The notes under the pieces were generated by a model. The model saw nothing but the letters and a program-made list of their open reading frames with translations. It had not been told where the DNA came from and did not search any database. Of a stretch of 64,000 nucleotides of DNA, positions 17,710 through 26,895 are shown one piece after another (positions within the stretch are counted from its first letter, which is position 1; each line of letters starts with the position of its first letter). Made by a program: the position numbers and the translations under genes. The DNA is from Bifidobacterium olomucense (GTDB taxonomy: Bacteria > Actinomycetota > Actinomycetes > Actinomycetales > Bifidobacteriaceae): contig NZ_JAAIIG010000001.1 of the NCBI RefSeq assembly GCF_012932375.1, forward strand, positions 457,082 to 521,081, given 5' to 3'.

Positions 17710-17799
17710 TTCGTGCAATAAGCCAACCGTTCGTGCAATTGCCCTTTCCTGAGCCGTCATTTCCCCGATGATGGAATCATCAAGATTCATTGCTGAATC
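17710..17799 (+). promoter_or_regulatory. Direct repeats and dyads upstream of the GH43 gene
   Basis: TTCGTGCAAT occurs at 17710-17719 and at 17730-17739, 20 bases apart, close to the two-repeat arrangement used by LytTR regulators. Two dyads follow: GATGATGGAATCATC (17767-17781) and GATTCATTGCTGAATC (17784-17799). This is the only DNA between the kinase gene and the GH43 gene, so it is the likely control region of the carbohydrate operon. Which protein binds is not known. Confidence 0.5.
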
Positions 17800-17832
17800 C
17801 GTTGCATCTTCGGACTCGACAGGGAGCGCATC

Positions 17833-19443
17833 GTGGAACGTCAGGCCTTCAACCCGTATCTTCCGGCAGGGGAGTACATCCCCGATGCCGAGCCGTACGT
17901 GTTTGGTGATCGCGTGTACATCTACGGTTCGCATGACCGTTTCGGCGCTCCGATGTTCTGCGTCAACGACTATGTCTGCTGGTCCGCGCCAGTGGATGAT
18001 CTGTCTGACTGGCGTTATGAGGGTGTGATCTACCGCAAGCGTCAGGATCCCAAGAACAGTTTCGGTCTGCGGCTCCTGTTCGCCCCGGATGTGACAGTTG
18101 GCCCTGACGGCCGCTACTACCTGTACTATGCCTTTGATTTCTGGGGGCTGATGGGCGTGGCGGTGGCCGATTCGCCCGCCGGCCCGTACGAGTTCTATGG
18201 GCATGTGCATTACACGGACGGCACGATTTGGGGGCGACGCAAAGGCGATTCCTTCCCCTTCGACCCGGGCGTGTTCGTGGATGATGACGGCCGTGTCTAT
18301 CTGTACTCTGGTTTTTACACTCCCGTGCCCGCCGCGGTCACCGGTTTCCGTTCGCTGGGCTTCGACGGTGGTTATGTGCTCGAACTGGAATCTGACATGG
18401 TGACCATTCGCACGCCTGAACAACTGTTGTTCCCTAAAACCGGGCCCGGTTCGTTCGCGGGACATGAGTTCTTCGAAGCCTCTTCGATGCGCAAGTGGGA
18501 TGGCAAATACTACTTCGTATACTCGTCCCGGCTCAATCATGAGCTGTGCTATGCCGTTTCCGATTCTCCGACTGACGGATTCCGCTATGGCGGCACGCTG
18601 GTGAGCATAGGCGATGTCGGTTTGCCTGGACATGACGACGAATCCAGCGCCTCGAACTACACCGGCAACACGCACGGTGGCATGCTGCGCATCGGCAATG
18701 ATTTCTACACGTTTTATCATCGCCAGACCAATCGCAGCTCCTACGCCCGTCAGGCCTGTGCCGAACGGCTTGACGCCACGTTTGATGCTGCGACCGGTGA
18801 ATGGCGGTTCGCTCAAGCCGAAGTCACGAGTTGTGGCTTGAATGGCGGGCCGTTGCGGGGAAGCGGCAAGTATGAGGCCCGCATCGCCTGCAACCTGTGG
18901 AGCAAGGACGGTGCCGGCCGGTACGACGGCTCGCATCCGGCCAGACGACTGGCCGCGCATCCCTATTTCACACAGGACGAACGTGACGCCAAGGCCGAAG
19001 CCGGTCCGGTTGCCGCCCGTCAGTACATCGCTAACATGCGTGACGGTGCGGTGGCTGGATTCAAATACTTTGATTGCGGTAATTCTTGGCCTCTGAACGG
19101 CATTTCGGCGACTGCTCGCGCGCATCGCGGCGGGGGAGGGGCCAAGGGAGCGTTCGTGGTTTCCTTGGATCCGGCTGGTTCGGTTATCGTCTCCACGGTG
19201 CCGATTACCGTCAACAGGGCCGATGGCTGGCAGACGTTCCGGGCGGAAGCGTCATTGCCTCCTGCGGACGGGGCGAACGGCATCGAAACCACGGCGGGGA
19301 GTGCGCAAAACAAACCAGTTGAAATCCACATGCATTCCTGTCCGCTGTATTTGCGGTACACCGGCTCCGGTTCCATCGATTTTCTTGAGTTCGAATTCGT
19401 TCATGATCAGGTCAAGGAGGTGAACAATGACAACAGCCAATGA
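17833..19443 (+). CDS. Glycoside hydrolase family 43 (arabinofuranosidase/xylosidase type)
   Basis: Five-bladed beta-propeller enzyme of the inverting GH43 family, which releases arabinose or xylose from plant polysaccharides. The blade-start motif IPDAEPYVFGDRVYIYGSHD carries the general-base Asp. FPFDPGVFVDDDGRVYLYSG and HEFFEASSMRKWDGKYYFVY match the second Asp and the catalytic Glu positions. The C-terminal 180 residues look like a CBM6-type beta-sandwich (YFDCGNSWPLNGISATARA, IHMHSC). No signal peptide is seen, so it probably acts on imported oligosaccharides. The start is GTG 17833 with AGGGAG upstream. The 3' end overlaps the next gene by 17 bases. Confidence 0.88.
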   Translation: MERQAFNPYLPAGEYIPDAEPYVFGDRVYIYGSHDRFGAPMFCVNDYVCWSAPVDDLSDWRYEGVIYRKRQDPKNSFGLRLLFAPDVTVGPDGRYYLYYAFDFWGLMGVAVADSPAGPYEFYGHVHYTDGTIWGRRKGDSFPFDPGVFVDDDGRVYLYSGFYTPVPAAVTGFRSLGFDGGYVLELESDMVTIRTPEQLLFPKTGPGSFAGHEFFEASSMRKWDGKYYFVYSSRLNHELCYAVSDSPTDGFRYGGTLVSIGDVGLPGHDDESSASNYTGNTHGGMLRIGNDFYTFYHRQTNRSSYARQACAERLDATFDAATGEWRFAQAEVTSCGLNGGPLRGSGKYEARIACNLWSKDGAGRYDGSHPARRLAAHPYFTQDERDAKAEAGPVAARQYIANMRDGAVAGFKYFDCGNSWPLNGISATARAHRGGGGAKGAFVVSLDPAGSVIVSTVPITVNRADGWQTFRAEASLPPADGANGIETTAGSAQNKPVEIHMHSCPLYLRYTGSGSIDFLEFEFVHDQVKEVNNDNSQ

Positions 19444-20095
19444 AGATGCACAGGAAGATGCACAGTCTACGGTGGCGGTAGGTGGACGCGGGCCTGTCGG
19501 CGCCATACGGCGCGGTTGGGCTCGATTCGATGCCGAACATCATGGCATCGCCGAATTCATCATGTTCTTCATCGTGTGCAATGCGGTCACGGTACTGCAA
19601 CTGGTATTGATGCCGGTGTTCAAATGGCTGTTCGGTCTGACCCCGTTGGTCGCTACGAGTTTCCAAGTGCTTCCAGTCGGTCATAATTTCGACGGCAGCG
19701 CATACTACGTGTTCGACTATGCCGCCGGAGCCATCGGCACCACCGATGCGGCCGGCATCGCGGGCGGCGGCGGATTGGCCTACTTTCTGGCCGTGGAACT
19801 GACGATGGCCATCGCGCAGGTGATCAACTTCATCACCCAGCGCAAAGTGACCTTCAAATCCACCGGCAGCGTATGGAAGGCCGCAGCTTGGTATGTGCTC
19901 GCCTACGTGATCATCACCATCGGCGCGGCCGCCCTGCAAGGCCTGTACAAAGCCCCGCTCTACAGATGGTGCATCAACGTGATGGGTGGAGGAGCCGGTG
20001 CCACCGCCGCCGACCTCATCACCATGATCATCAACTGCACCCTCTCGTTCTGGGTCTTCTACCCAATCATGAAACTCATTTTCAAGCAGCAATGA
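19427..20095 (+). CDS. GtrA-family membrane protein
   Basis: Four hydrophobic segments (about residues 45-67, 115-137, 150-172, 190-215 of 222) match the GtrA/DPMS family, which translocates lipid-linked sugars in cell-surface glycosylation. The first ~40 residues are a polar, acidic extension. NFITQRKVTFKSTG and the final TMIINCTLSFWVFYPIMKLIF are family-like. It overlaps the GH43 stop and is followed 55 bases later by the GH3 gene, so it is probably co-transcribed with both. Such a gene between glycosidases is unusual; its role here is unknown. Confidence 0.82.
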   Translation: MTTANEDAQEDAQSTVAVGGRGPVGAIRRGWARFDAEHHGIAEFIMFFIVCNAVTVLQLVLMPVFKWLFGLTPLVATSFQVLPVGHNFDGSAYYVFDYAAGAIGTTDAAGIAGGGGLAYFLAVELTMAIAQVINFITQRKVTFKSTGSVWKAAAWYVLAYVIITIGAAALQGLYKAPLYRWCINVMGGGAGATAADLITMIINCTLSFWVFYPIMKLIFKQQ

Positions 20096-20150
20096 ATCGA
20101 GCTCTATTGCTCGGTGACACCGTATTTCACACAAGTAAAGGAGATATGCA

Positions 20151-23100
20151 ATGAAGCAGAAGAAACTCAGAATGCGCGGAGGAATATTCCGTGCCATCGT
20201 CATCCCGATCATGTCGGTGTTCGTGATTTTTGCGGTTGCACTGACCGTTGTCACCAACTATTTCACCCCGTCACTGGACGCATTCCTCGGTAAGGGAGCG
20301 AAAGCATATTCCAATCCCAAGGGAACTTCGGGATGGGACGCTTCTTATTACGACTTTGATGCTTCTAATTCCGAAGAAGCGTTGAAGAACAGTGCGGTCA
20401 TTGCCGAACAGATTGCTGATGAAGGTGAAGTGTTGTTGAAGAACGATGGCACGTTGCCACTCAAATCAACCACAGCGGTTACGCCTATGGGCTATCGTTA
20501 TCTCAATCCGGTGATGAGCGGTTCCGGATCGGGCAGCACCAATACATCTTCCGATTACGTTTACAGTGCGGAAAAAGGCATCACGGAAGCCTTCAACAAC
20601 GTGAACACCAAATTTGTGGACGCGATGAAAAAGGCCGTCACCATCGAAGTAGCACCGAAGGCGTCCAGCGGTGAAGGCGGGAAGACGGCTTTTCTTGGCA
20701 GTGGGCTGAACATTACCGAATACGATGTTGCTGATTTGAAATCGGTGGCGTCAACTTGCAAGGATACGGTCGGCATCGTATTCATCGGACGTGTTTCCGG
20801 CGAGGGCGGCGACCTGTATTCGTTGGAGTATGAGGATGGAACCCCACATGAACTTGCATTGACGCAAGCGGAGCGTAACATGCTCGACTACGCGAAAACA
20901 AACTGCAAACACGTGGTTGTCGTATTGAATTCGACAAACACTATGCAGGTTCCTGAATTGCAGGATGACAATCAGATTAACGCGATTCTGCAAATTGCCA
21001 CTCCTGGTGCACTCGGTTTCAAATCGCTTGGCAAAATCCTCAATGGTACGGTCAACCCGTCAGGACGTACGGTTGATACGTTCGTTGCCGATCTGACCAC
21101 CGGTCCAACATATGCCAATTTCGATAATGGCACAGGCATGTCGGATTATGAAAACACCAGCTATACCAGAAACATTTGGCTGGCTCAGTATCTTGGCGGT
21201 GCGGAATTTAAAGCACCCTTCCGTGAGTACGAAGAAGGTGTGTATATGGGGTATCGCTGGTATGAAACCGCTTCTGATGTAGGATATTTCACATCCTCAA
21301 ACCTGCCAGCGGGAGAAGCTGACTCTTACTATAACCGCGATAACGGTGTGGTATATCCGTTCGGTTATGGTTTGTCGTACACCACCTTCAAACAGGAAAT
21401 TGTCAAATATGATGATTCCGGTAATGACATCACGGTTGACGTTTCGGTGACGAATACCGGTGATGTGGCCGGTAAGGAGGTTGTGCAGCTTTACTATAAA
21501 GCACCCTATACGCAGTTCGATGTTGACAATTCCATCGAAAAGCCGACGGCTAACCTTATTGCCTTTGGCAAGACCGAAGAATTACAGCCTGGCGCGTCTG
21601 AAACCGTCACCCTGACCTTTGATAAAGAGGATATGGCGTCTTACTGCTATACGCATGCCAATGGTAATGGCACCACCGGCTCCTATGTGTTGGAAAAGGG
21701 TGACTATGCCATTACTCTGCGCGCCGACAGTCATGATGTCCTCGATGAGCGTACAACCAATATCGCTGAAACAGTCTGGTACAACGGCAAGGACGGCAAT
21801 ATTCGCGAATCCGAGAAGACCGCGCAGTCGCAACTCAAAGATGATGGCACGACGACAGATACGCCGGCTCGGACTGAAGAGAATCCTAATGCAACATATG
21901 TTGCCGCGTCGAATCAGTTTGAACATGCCAACCAGTACATGACCGATAGTTCGGTTGGTCACGATGTCACCATCCTTACCCGCGCCGATTGGAACAATAC
22001 GCAGCCTTCCGCACCCACCGACGAAACGCGGCAAGCCAGTGACACTGTCAAGAAGTGGCTGGATTACGGGTATGCCACTAGCGAGAATTTCGGCAATGGT
22101 GAATGGGACGAAGATAATGATCCGACCATCGGCAACGACAAAGACAGCAAAGTCTACGTCGCTGAGAAAGATGCGCCCGCATCTGGCAAAGACAACGGCT
22201 TAACCATGTCAAACATGCGAGGATTAAGCTATTACGACAAGCGGTGGGACAATCTCCTTGATCAGCTTGACTATAACGACGATCAGATTAACCTTGCGCT
22301 GTTCGCCAACGGTTATGCATCTGGTGAACTTGATTCCGTGGGCAAGCCGGCCACGTCCGAACATGATGGCCCTCAGGGGTTAGCGCTGAACGACAACTCC
22401 GGCAACAGTTGGGTGAATGCCTGCTCATTCCCATCGGAGACGACTATGGCGCAAACCTTCAATGTCAAGCTCGCCTATGCAATGGGCTCCGCAGTCGGAG
22501 AGGAAAACTACTTCATAAATGGTGGTGGTTGGTACGCACCTGCGGTGAACATGCATTGGTCCGCGTTCTCGGGTCGCAATTACGAATACTATTCCGAGGA
22601 TCCGTTGGTTTCCGGTAAGATGGCCGCGCAGGTTATCTCTGGTGCTGGCGATAAAGGTACGTATTGTGCACTCAAGCATTTCGCCATGATCGAGCAAGAA
22701 GAATGGCGCTCTTGGATTCCATCTTCATGGGCTACAGAACAGACTGTACGCGAGATTTACTTGAAGCCGTTTGAGATCGCGGTTAAGGAAGCGAAGAAAA
22801 CCATCAAGTATATTTCCGATGACAAGGGCACCGTATCCACGAAGACCATGCGGGCTGCTGATTGTATGATGACCAGCGGTTGGTCGGGCATCGGTGGTTT
22901 GTGGACTGCATATGACTACAACCTGATGACGAATGTGCTGCGCAACGAGTGGGGCTTCCAAGGATTTGTCATCACTGATTACGATCAAGGCAACGGCCCG
23001 CACGACAATGTTGCGGTGAACCGTATGGTGCGTGCCGGCGTTGATCAGCATATGATTGACAAGACGCTGAGCCCGGGCAAATACACGTCAACCGGCACAG

Positions 23101-23351
23101 CTACAGGCAAGGCTGCACTTCGTCGTGCGGTGAAAAATACGCTATACACTATGGCCAACTCCGCACAGACCAATAATCTCGTTCCCGGTGGAAAGATGTA
23201 TTACCGAACTTCACCGTGGCGTCTTGGAGTATATGCTGTGGATGCGATTGTTGCAGCTGGTGTAGTACTAGGAGTCATTATGACTCTGCGCCGAGCCAAG
23301 GACGAGAAACTTCACCCTGAAAATTATAAGAGCAAAAGAAGCGGAAAGTGA
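20151..23351 (+). CDS. Membrane-anchored, domain-swapped glycoside hydrolase family 3
   Basis: A 1066-residue GH3 enzyme (beta-glucosidase/xylosidase class, substrate unknown). The usual domain order is permuted: the alpha/beta sandwich (about residues 70-350, with EVLLKNDGTLPL) and a fibronectin-III-like domain (about 425-530) come first, and the TIM-barrel-like domain (about 690-1010) comes last. The barrel carries the putative nucleophile in GFVITDYDQGNG at about residue 943. There is one membrane segment at residues 12-34 and another near 1027-1047, followed by a Lys-rich tail. The gene is richer in A and T than its neighbours. A Shine-Dalgarno AAAGGAG lies upstream. Confidence 0.9.
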   Translation: MKQKKLRMRGGIFRAIVIPIMSVFVIFAVALTVVTNYFTPSLDAFLGKGAKAYSNPKGTSGWDASYYDFDASNSEEALKNSAVIAEQIADEGEVLLKNDGTLPLKSTTAVTPMGYRYLNPVMSGSGSGSTNTSSDYVYSAEKGITEAFNNVNTKFVDAMKKAVTIEVAPKASSGEGGKTAFLGSGLNITEYDVADLKSVASTCKDTVGIVFIGRVSGEGGDLYSLEYEDGTPHELALTQAERNMLDYAKTNCKHVVVVLNSTNTMQVPELQDDNQINAILQIATPGALGFKSLGKILNGTVNPSGRTVDTFVADLTTGPTYANFDNGTGMSDYENTSYTRNIWLAQYLGGAEFKAPFREYEEGVYMGYRWYETASDVGYFTSSNLPAGEADSYYNRDNGVVYPFGYGLSYTTFKQEIVKYDDSGNDITVDVSVTNTGDVAGKEVVQLYYKAPYTQFDVDNSIEKPTANLIAFGKTEELQPGASETVTLTFDKEDMASYCYTHANGNGTTGSYVLEKGDYAITLRADSHDVLDERTTNIAETVWYNGKDGNIRESEKTAQSQLKDDGTTTDTPARTEENPNATYVAASNQFEHANQYMTDSSVGHDVTILTRADWNNTQPSAPTDETRQASDTVKKWLDYGYATSENFGNGEWDEDNDPTIGNDKDSKVYVAEKDAPASGKDNGLTMSNMRGLSYYDKRWDNLLDQLDYNDDQINLALFANGYASGELDSVGKPATSEHDGPQGLALNDNSGNSWVNACSFPSETTMAQTFNVKLAYAMGSAVGEENYFINGGGWYAPAVNMHWSAFSGRNYEYYSEDPLVSGKMAAQVISGAGDKGTYCALKHFAMIEQEEWRSWIPSSWATEQTVREIYLKPFEIAVKEAKKTIKYISDDKGTVSTKTMRAADCMMTSGWSGIGGLWTAYDYNLMTNVLRNEWGFQGFVITDYDQGNGPHDNVAVNRMVRAGVDQHMIDKTLSPGKYTSTGTATGKAALRRAVKNTLYTMANSAQTNNLVPGGKMYYRTSPWRLGVYAVDAIVAAGVVLGVIMTLRRAKDEKLHPENYKSKRSGK

Positions 23352-23712
23352 GGTTAATCCACTACTTAGAACAAATCGGTTTTTCAACAAGGAGCATAGG
23401 TTGACAGTCGATATGCCTCTGCATTTGGCCTGATAACCTGCTTGATGCTCTATCCTTCTCCTCTTCCTCCGGTTGCGGCCGGGATGGGTGTTTCCTCCGG
23501 GCACCTGTCCCGGCCGCTTCACGCTGTGGACCATATTGAAACGGTCTGCCGCAGGAGGACTTTTCGCTGCTGCGGTTTGCGGGGTATTAGAAGTATTATG
23601 GATTGGCGCGAATATGCTGTTCTATATCCCCGCATCATGAGCAATTGACCACAGTGTGTAATATGCCGCCGTATTCGACACTGTGTAGAACATAGAGAAA
23701 ACGAAAGCCCTC
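23352..23712 (+). other. Intergenic region with strong hairpin between GH3 and GH2
   Basis: The 361 bases contain no convincing gene; a 68-codon open frame at 23442-23648 lacks a ribosome site and any recognisable domain. The clear feature is a near-perfect inverted repeat at 23475-23517: 16-base arms (14 of 16 paired, starting GCGGCCGGGA) with an 11-base loop. A weaker CCGCAG/CTGCGG hairpin follows near 23550-23577. There is no U-tract, so it may be a terminator, RNA processing site or structured RNA. The GH2 promoter should lie near 23600-23700. Confidence 0.6.
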
Positions 23713-26295
23713 ATGCACGCCATCGAATTCAATCACGATTGGTCTTACCGCCATCTCGACGTCTCGGATGAAGCGTTTGTTCCGGTGACGCTTCCGCATG
23801 ACGCGATGATCAGCGAGGCGCGCACCCCGCTTGCGGTCAGTGGGGTGAACTCCGGATGGTTCGAGGGCCGGGACTATGAGTACGTGCGTCGGTTCACCCC
23901 CGGCCCTGAGCTTGCCGGCCGGACGATGATTCTCGAATTCGAAGGCGTGTATCACAATGCCGAAGTCTGGATCAACGGCGAACAGGCCATATTCCGCCCG
24001 TATGGGTACACGAACTTCACAGTGGACGTGACCGACCGATTCATCGTTGGCCGAGAGAACGAGATCCGGGTCATCGCGCGCAACGCCGATCAGCCCAACT
24101 CCCGCTGGTACTCCGGTGCCGGCATCTATCGTCCGGTGACGCTATGGGTCGCCCCACACGATCACATTCAGCTCGACGGCGTATCCGTACGCACCGTTTC
24201 CATCGGCTCAGACTCACCGAATGGCACCGAGCCGGCACAAGTCGAATTCACTGTAGAAACCACCGCCCCCGGCGCAGTTTCCATCGCTATTGAGCAACTC
24301 CCAACGGTAAGCGCCGGCACGTTCGACGTGACCGGAGATGACTATTCCAATACTTCCGGCGATACCATCCAGTCGCCCCCTCAAACGGTTGCTGACGGCG
24401 AGCACAAAGCCACCATCACCCTCAATATCCCGAACGCCCGCCTGTGGTCGCCGGACGAGCCGAACCTGTACGCCGCGCACATTGCTTACGTTTCCGCCAC
24501 TGATCCAACCATCACCGACGCAACAGACGTCACGTTCGGCATCCGCGAACTTGCCTGGGGACGTGACGGTCTTACCATCAACGGCAAGCGCGTCATCGTC
24601 CAAGGTGCCTGCATCCATCACGACAACGGCATACTCGGCGCCTGCGCCTATGCGGATGCCGAAGAACGCAAAATCGCCTTGCTGAAAGCCAACGGTTACA
24701 ACGCCATCCGTTCCGCCCATAATCCCTGCTCCAAGGCCCTGCTTGACGCGGCCGACCGGCTCGGCATGCTCGTCATGGACGAATACATCGACCACTGGTA
24801 CATCCATAAAACCCAACACGACTACGTGGATTACTTCGACCAGTGGTGGAAGGCCGACCTGACGGATATGGTCGTCAAGGACCGCAACCATCCGAGTGTC
24901 ATCATGTACTCCACCGGCAACGAGGTGGGGGAGACCGCCCAAAAGCGCGGAATTGCGCTCGCCGGCGACATGACCGACTTTCTGCACCGCCTCGACCCGA
25001 CCCGTCCGGTGACCTGCGGCATCAACATCTTCTTTAATTTCCTCACGTCCATCGGCATCGGTCAGTTTTCGGACAACAAAGCCGCCAAAGAGGCCGCAGT
25101 CGCGCAAAAGCGTCGCGCCGCCGGGAAAATGGTGCACAAGCGCAACGTTGTCGGCAGTGAGTTCTTCAATGCCATGACCAGCAAACTCGGTGCCGGTTTC
25201 ATGAAAACCATGGCCACCCTGCCCATGTGCGATTGGGTTACGCGCGATGCCTTCGCACGGATGGACATTGCGGGCTACAATTACGGCATCAAACGGTACG
25301 CCCATGATTTGAAGAAGTACCCGGACCGGCTCATCCTCGGTTCTGAGACCTTCTGCAACGACGCCTACCGGTTCCGTGAATTCGTCAAAAACAATCCGCG
25401 TCTTATCGGCGACTTTGTATGGTCCGGAATCGATTATCTTGGTGAAGCCGGCGTAGGCGCTTGGGAGTATGAGGATTACGCCAGTCTGAACATTGAATTC
25501 GGCTGGCTGACCGCAGGGTCCGGACGCCTCGATTTGACTGGCAAACCGCTCGGTGAGGCGCTGTATACCCGTGTGGCGTTGGAAGCCGAGCCTGGTCCGT
25601 ACATTGCCGTCAGCCCGGTCAATCATACCGATCGCAAGCATTCGCCCAGTTCGTGGAAAATGACCGGTGCCCGCGATTCGTGGAGCTGGAACGGCTGCGA
25701 GGGAGCCAAAGCCAATGTTGAAGTGTACGCGCGCGCCGCATCGGTGGCATTGCTGATCAACGGCAAGGAAGTGGATCGCAAGGAACTGAACGATACCTGC
25801 CTCGCGCTATTCGCAGTCGTTTGGCGGCCGGGCATAATCGAAGCGGTCTCCTACGATGCTTCCGGCCATGAAATCGGGCGTACGTCACTGACCAGTGCGT
25901 CCGAGCATACTATGCTGGCCGCCGAAGTCGAGTGGTCGGGTGCCGGCAGATCGTGCGGTAACGGTCATGCTGGGCCAATCGCCGCCAACGAACCGGTAAC
26001 CGTCGCTCCCGGGCATCTTGCTTTTGTACGTGTACGGTACACCGATGAGCACGGCATTACCAAACCCCTTGAACGAGGCACGTTGCGCGCGTCGGTCAAC
26101 GGCGGCATCCTGCTTGGTTTCGGTTGTGCGGCCCCCTATAATACCGGCAGTTTCGTGACCGGCGTGACGGACACTTACTATGGTGAAGCGCTCGCTGTAG
26201 TACAGGCTCCTGAAACCGCCGCCCCTGGTGATGTTGTCGGCCTCACGGTGAGCGACGGCGGTCGTACCGCATCACTTGCCATTCCGGTTGGCTGA
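23713..26295 (+). CDS. Glycoside hydrolase family 2 (beta-galactosidase type)
   Basis: Retaining exo-glycosidase of 860 residues with the GH2 layout: jelly-roll sugar-binding domain (about 1-150, with WYSGAGIYRPVTLWV), immunoglobulin-like domain (about 155-275), TIM barrel (about 280-590), and C-terminal beta domains. The acid/base is Glu404 in STGNEVGE and the likely nucleophile is Glu545 in LILGSETF. The N-terminus has no signal peptide, so it is intracellular. The substrate (beta-galactoside, beta-glucuronide or arabinopyranoside) cannot be fixed from sequence. It is transcribed separately from GH3. Confidence 0.88.
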   Translation: MHAIEFNHDWSYRHLDVSDEAFVPVTLPHDAMISEARTPLAVSGVNSGWFEGRDYEYVRRFTPGPELAGRTMILEFEGVYHNAEVWINGEQAIFRPYGYTNFTVDVTDRFIVGRENEIRVIARNADQPNSRWYSGAGIYRPVTLWVAPHDHIQLDGVSVRTVSIGSDSPNGTEPAQVEFTVETTAPGAVSIAIEQLPTVSAGTFDVTGDDYSNTSGDTIQSPPQTVADGEHKATITLNIPNARLWSPDEPNLYAAHIAYVSATDPTITDATDVTFGIRELAWGRDGLTINGKRVIVQGACIHHDNGILGACAYADAEERKIALLKANGYNAIRSAHNPCSKALLDAADRLGMLVMDEYIDHWYIHKTQHDYVDYFDQWWKADLTDMVVKDRNHPSVIMYSTGNEVGETAQKRGIALAGDMTDFLHRLDPTRPVTCGINIFFNFLTSIGIGQFSDNKAAKEAAVAQKRRAAGKMVHKRNVVGSEFFNAMTSKLGAGFMKTMATLPMCDWVTRDAFARMDIAGYNYGIKRYAHDLKKYPDRLILGSETFCNDAYRFREFVKNNPRLIGDFVWSGIDYLGEAGVGAWEYEDYASLNIEFGWLTAGSGRLDLTGKPLGEALYTRVALEAEPGPYIAVSPVNHTDRKHSPSSWKMTGARDSWSWNGCEGAKANVEVYARAASVALLINGKEVDRKELNDTCLALFAVVWRPGIIEAVSYDASGHEIGRTSLTSASEHTMLAAEVEWSGAGRSCGNGHAGPIAANEPVTVAPGHLAFVRVRYTDEHGITKPLERGTLRASVNGGILLGFGCAAPYNTGSFVTGVTDTYYGEALAVVQAPETAAPGDVVGLTVSDGGRTASLAIPVG

Positions 26296-26345
26296 TGGGC
26301 TGATTGGCCGGCAGACTCCGTAGCCTTTCGAGCATGCAGCACATA

Positions 26346-26382
26346 CGAATGGACCCCGACCATCGTGGTCAGGGTCCATTCG
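26346..26382. terminator. Bidirectional terminator between GH2 and hup
   Basis: CGAATGGACCC (26346-26356) pairs perfectly with GGGTCCATTCG (26372-26382). The stem continues after one mismatch with GACCA/TGGTC around a three-base loop. It separates two convergent genes. The plus side runs into TTGTCGTCTCTGTT, only moderately T-rich. Confidence 0.8.
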
Positions 26383-26418
26383 TTGTCGTCTCTGTTAATG
26401 CTCGCTATGAGCGAAGGG

Positions 26419-26700
26419 TCACTCGGTGACAGCCTTCTTCAGCAGGGAGCCGGCGGAAATGCGCACGCCGTAGGAAGCCGGGATGTTGATGGTCTCGCCG
26501 GTGCGCGGGTTGCGGCCGGTGCGAGCAGCGCGCTTGACACGCTCGGCGGAGAAGAGACCGGTGAGCTTCAGGCCTTCGCCGGACTTCAGAGCCTCGACGA
26601 ACACATCCTGGAAGGCGTTGACAGCAGCCTCAGCCTGGGCCTTGGTCAGGTTAGACTTCTGGGCGATCTTCGAGACGAGATCAGACTTGTTGTATGCCAT
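26419..26700 (-). CDS. hup: DNA-binding protein HU
   Basis: Histone-like nucleoid protein that bends DNA as a dimer. The 93-residue product, MAYNKSDLVSKIAQKSNLTK, has the HU helix pair and the DNA-binding arm with RAARTGRNPRTGETINIPASY, where the Pro in the arm tip inserts into the minor groove. The start at ATG 26700 is preceded by AAGGATG; the open frame extends further but no homology supports it. It is a single gene, convergent with GH2 and about 195 bases upstream of the next minus-strand gene's end. Confidence 0.97.
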   Translation of the reverse strand: MAYNKSDLVSKIAQKSNLTKAQAEAAVNAFQDVFVEALKSGEGLKLTGLFSAERVKRAARTGRNPRTGETINIPASYGVRISAGSLLKKAVTE

Positions 26701-26895
26701 AAAGCATCCTTCTTGGGTCAGGGGACAAGCACTGCCGCTTGTCCGCGTCATCACATGATGATAGCGCATGAATCTGCCGAAACCCGCGATTTATAAGGGT
26801 TTTCACAACTTTTTACCCGTTTTGTACGTCGAAATAGGCGTTGAACGAGTTCTGAAAGGGGGTAAACCGGAATGAACTGGTTCCTAAGCGTCCGT

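Noticed and set aside
23442..23648. 68-codon plus-strand open frame between GH3 and GH2
   Set aside because: No ribosome site, no domain, and it spans the strong hairpin.
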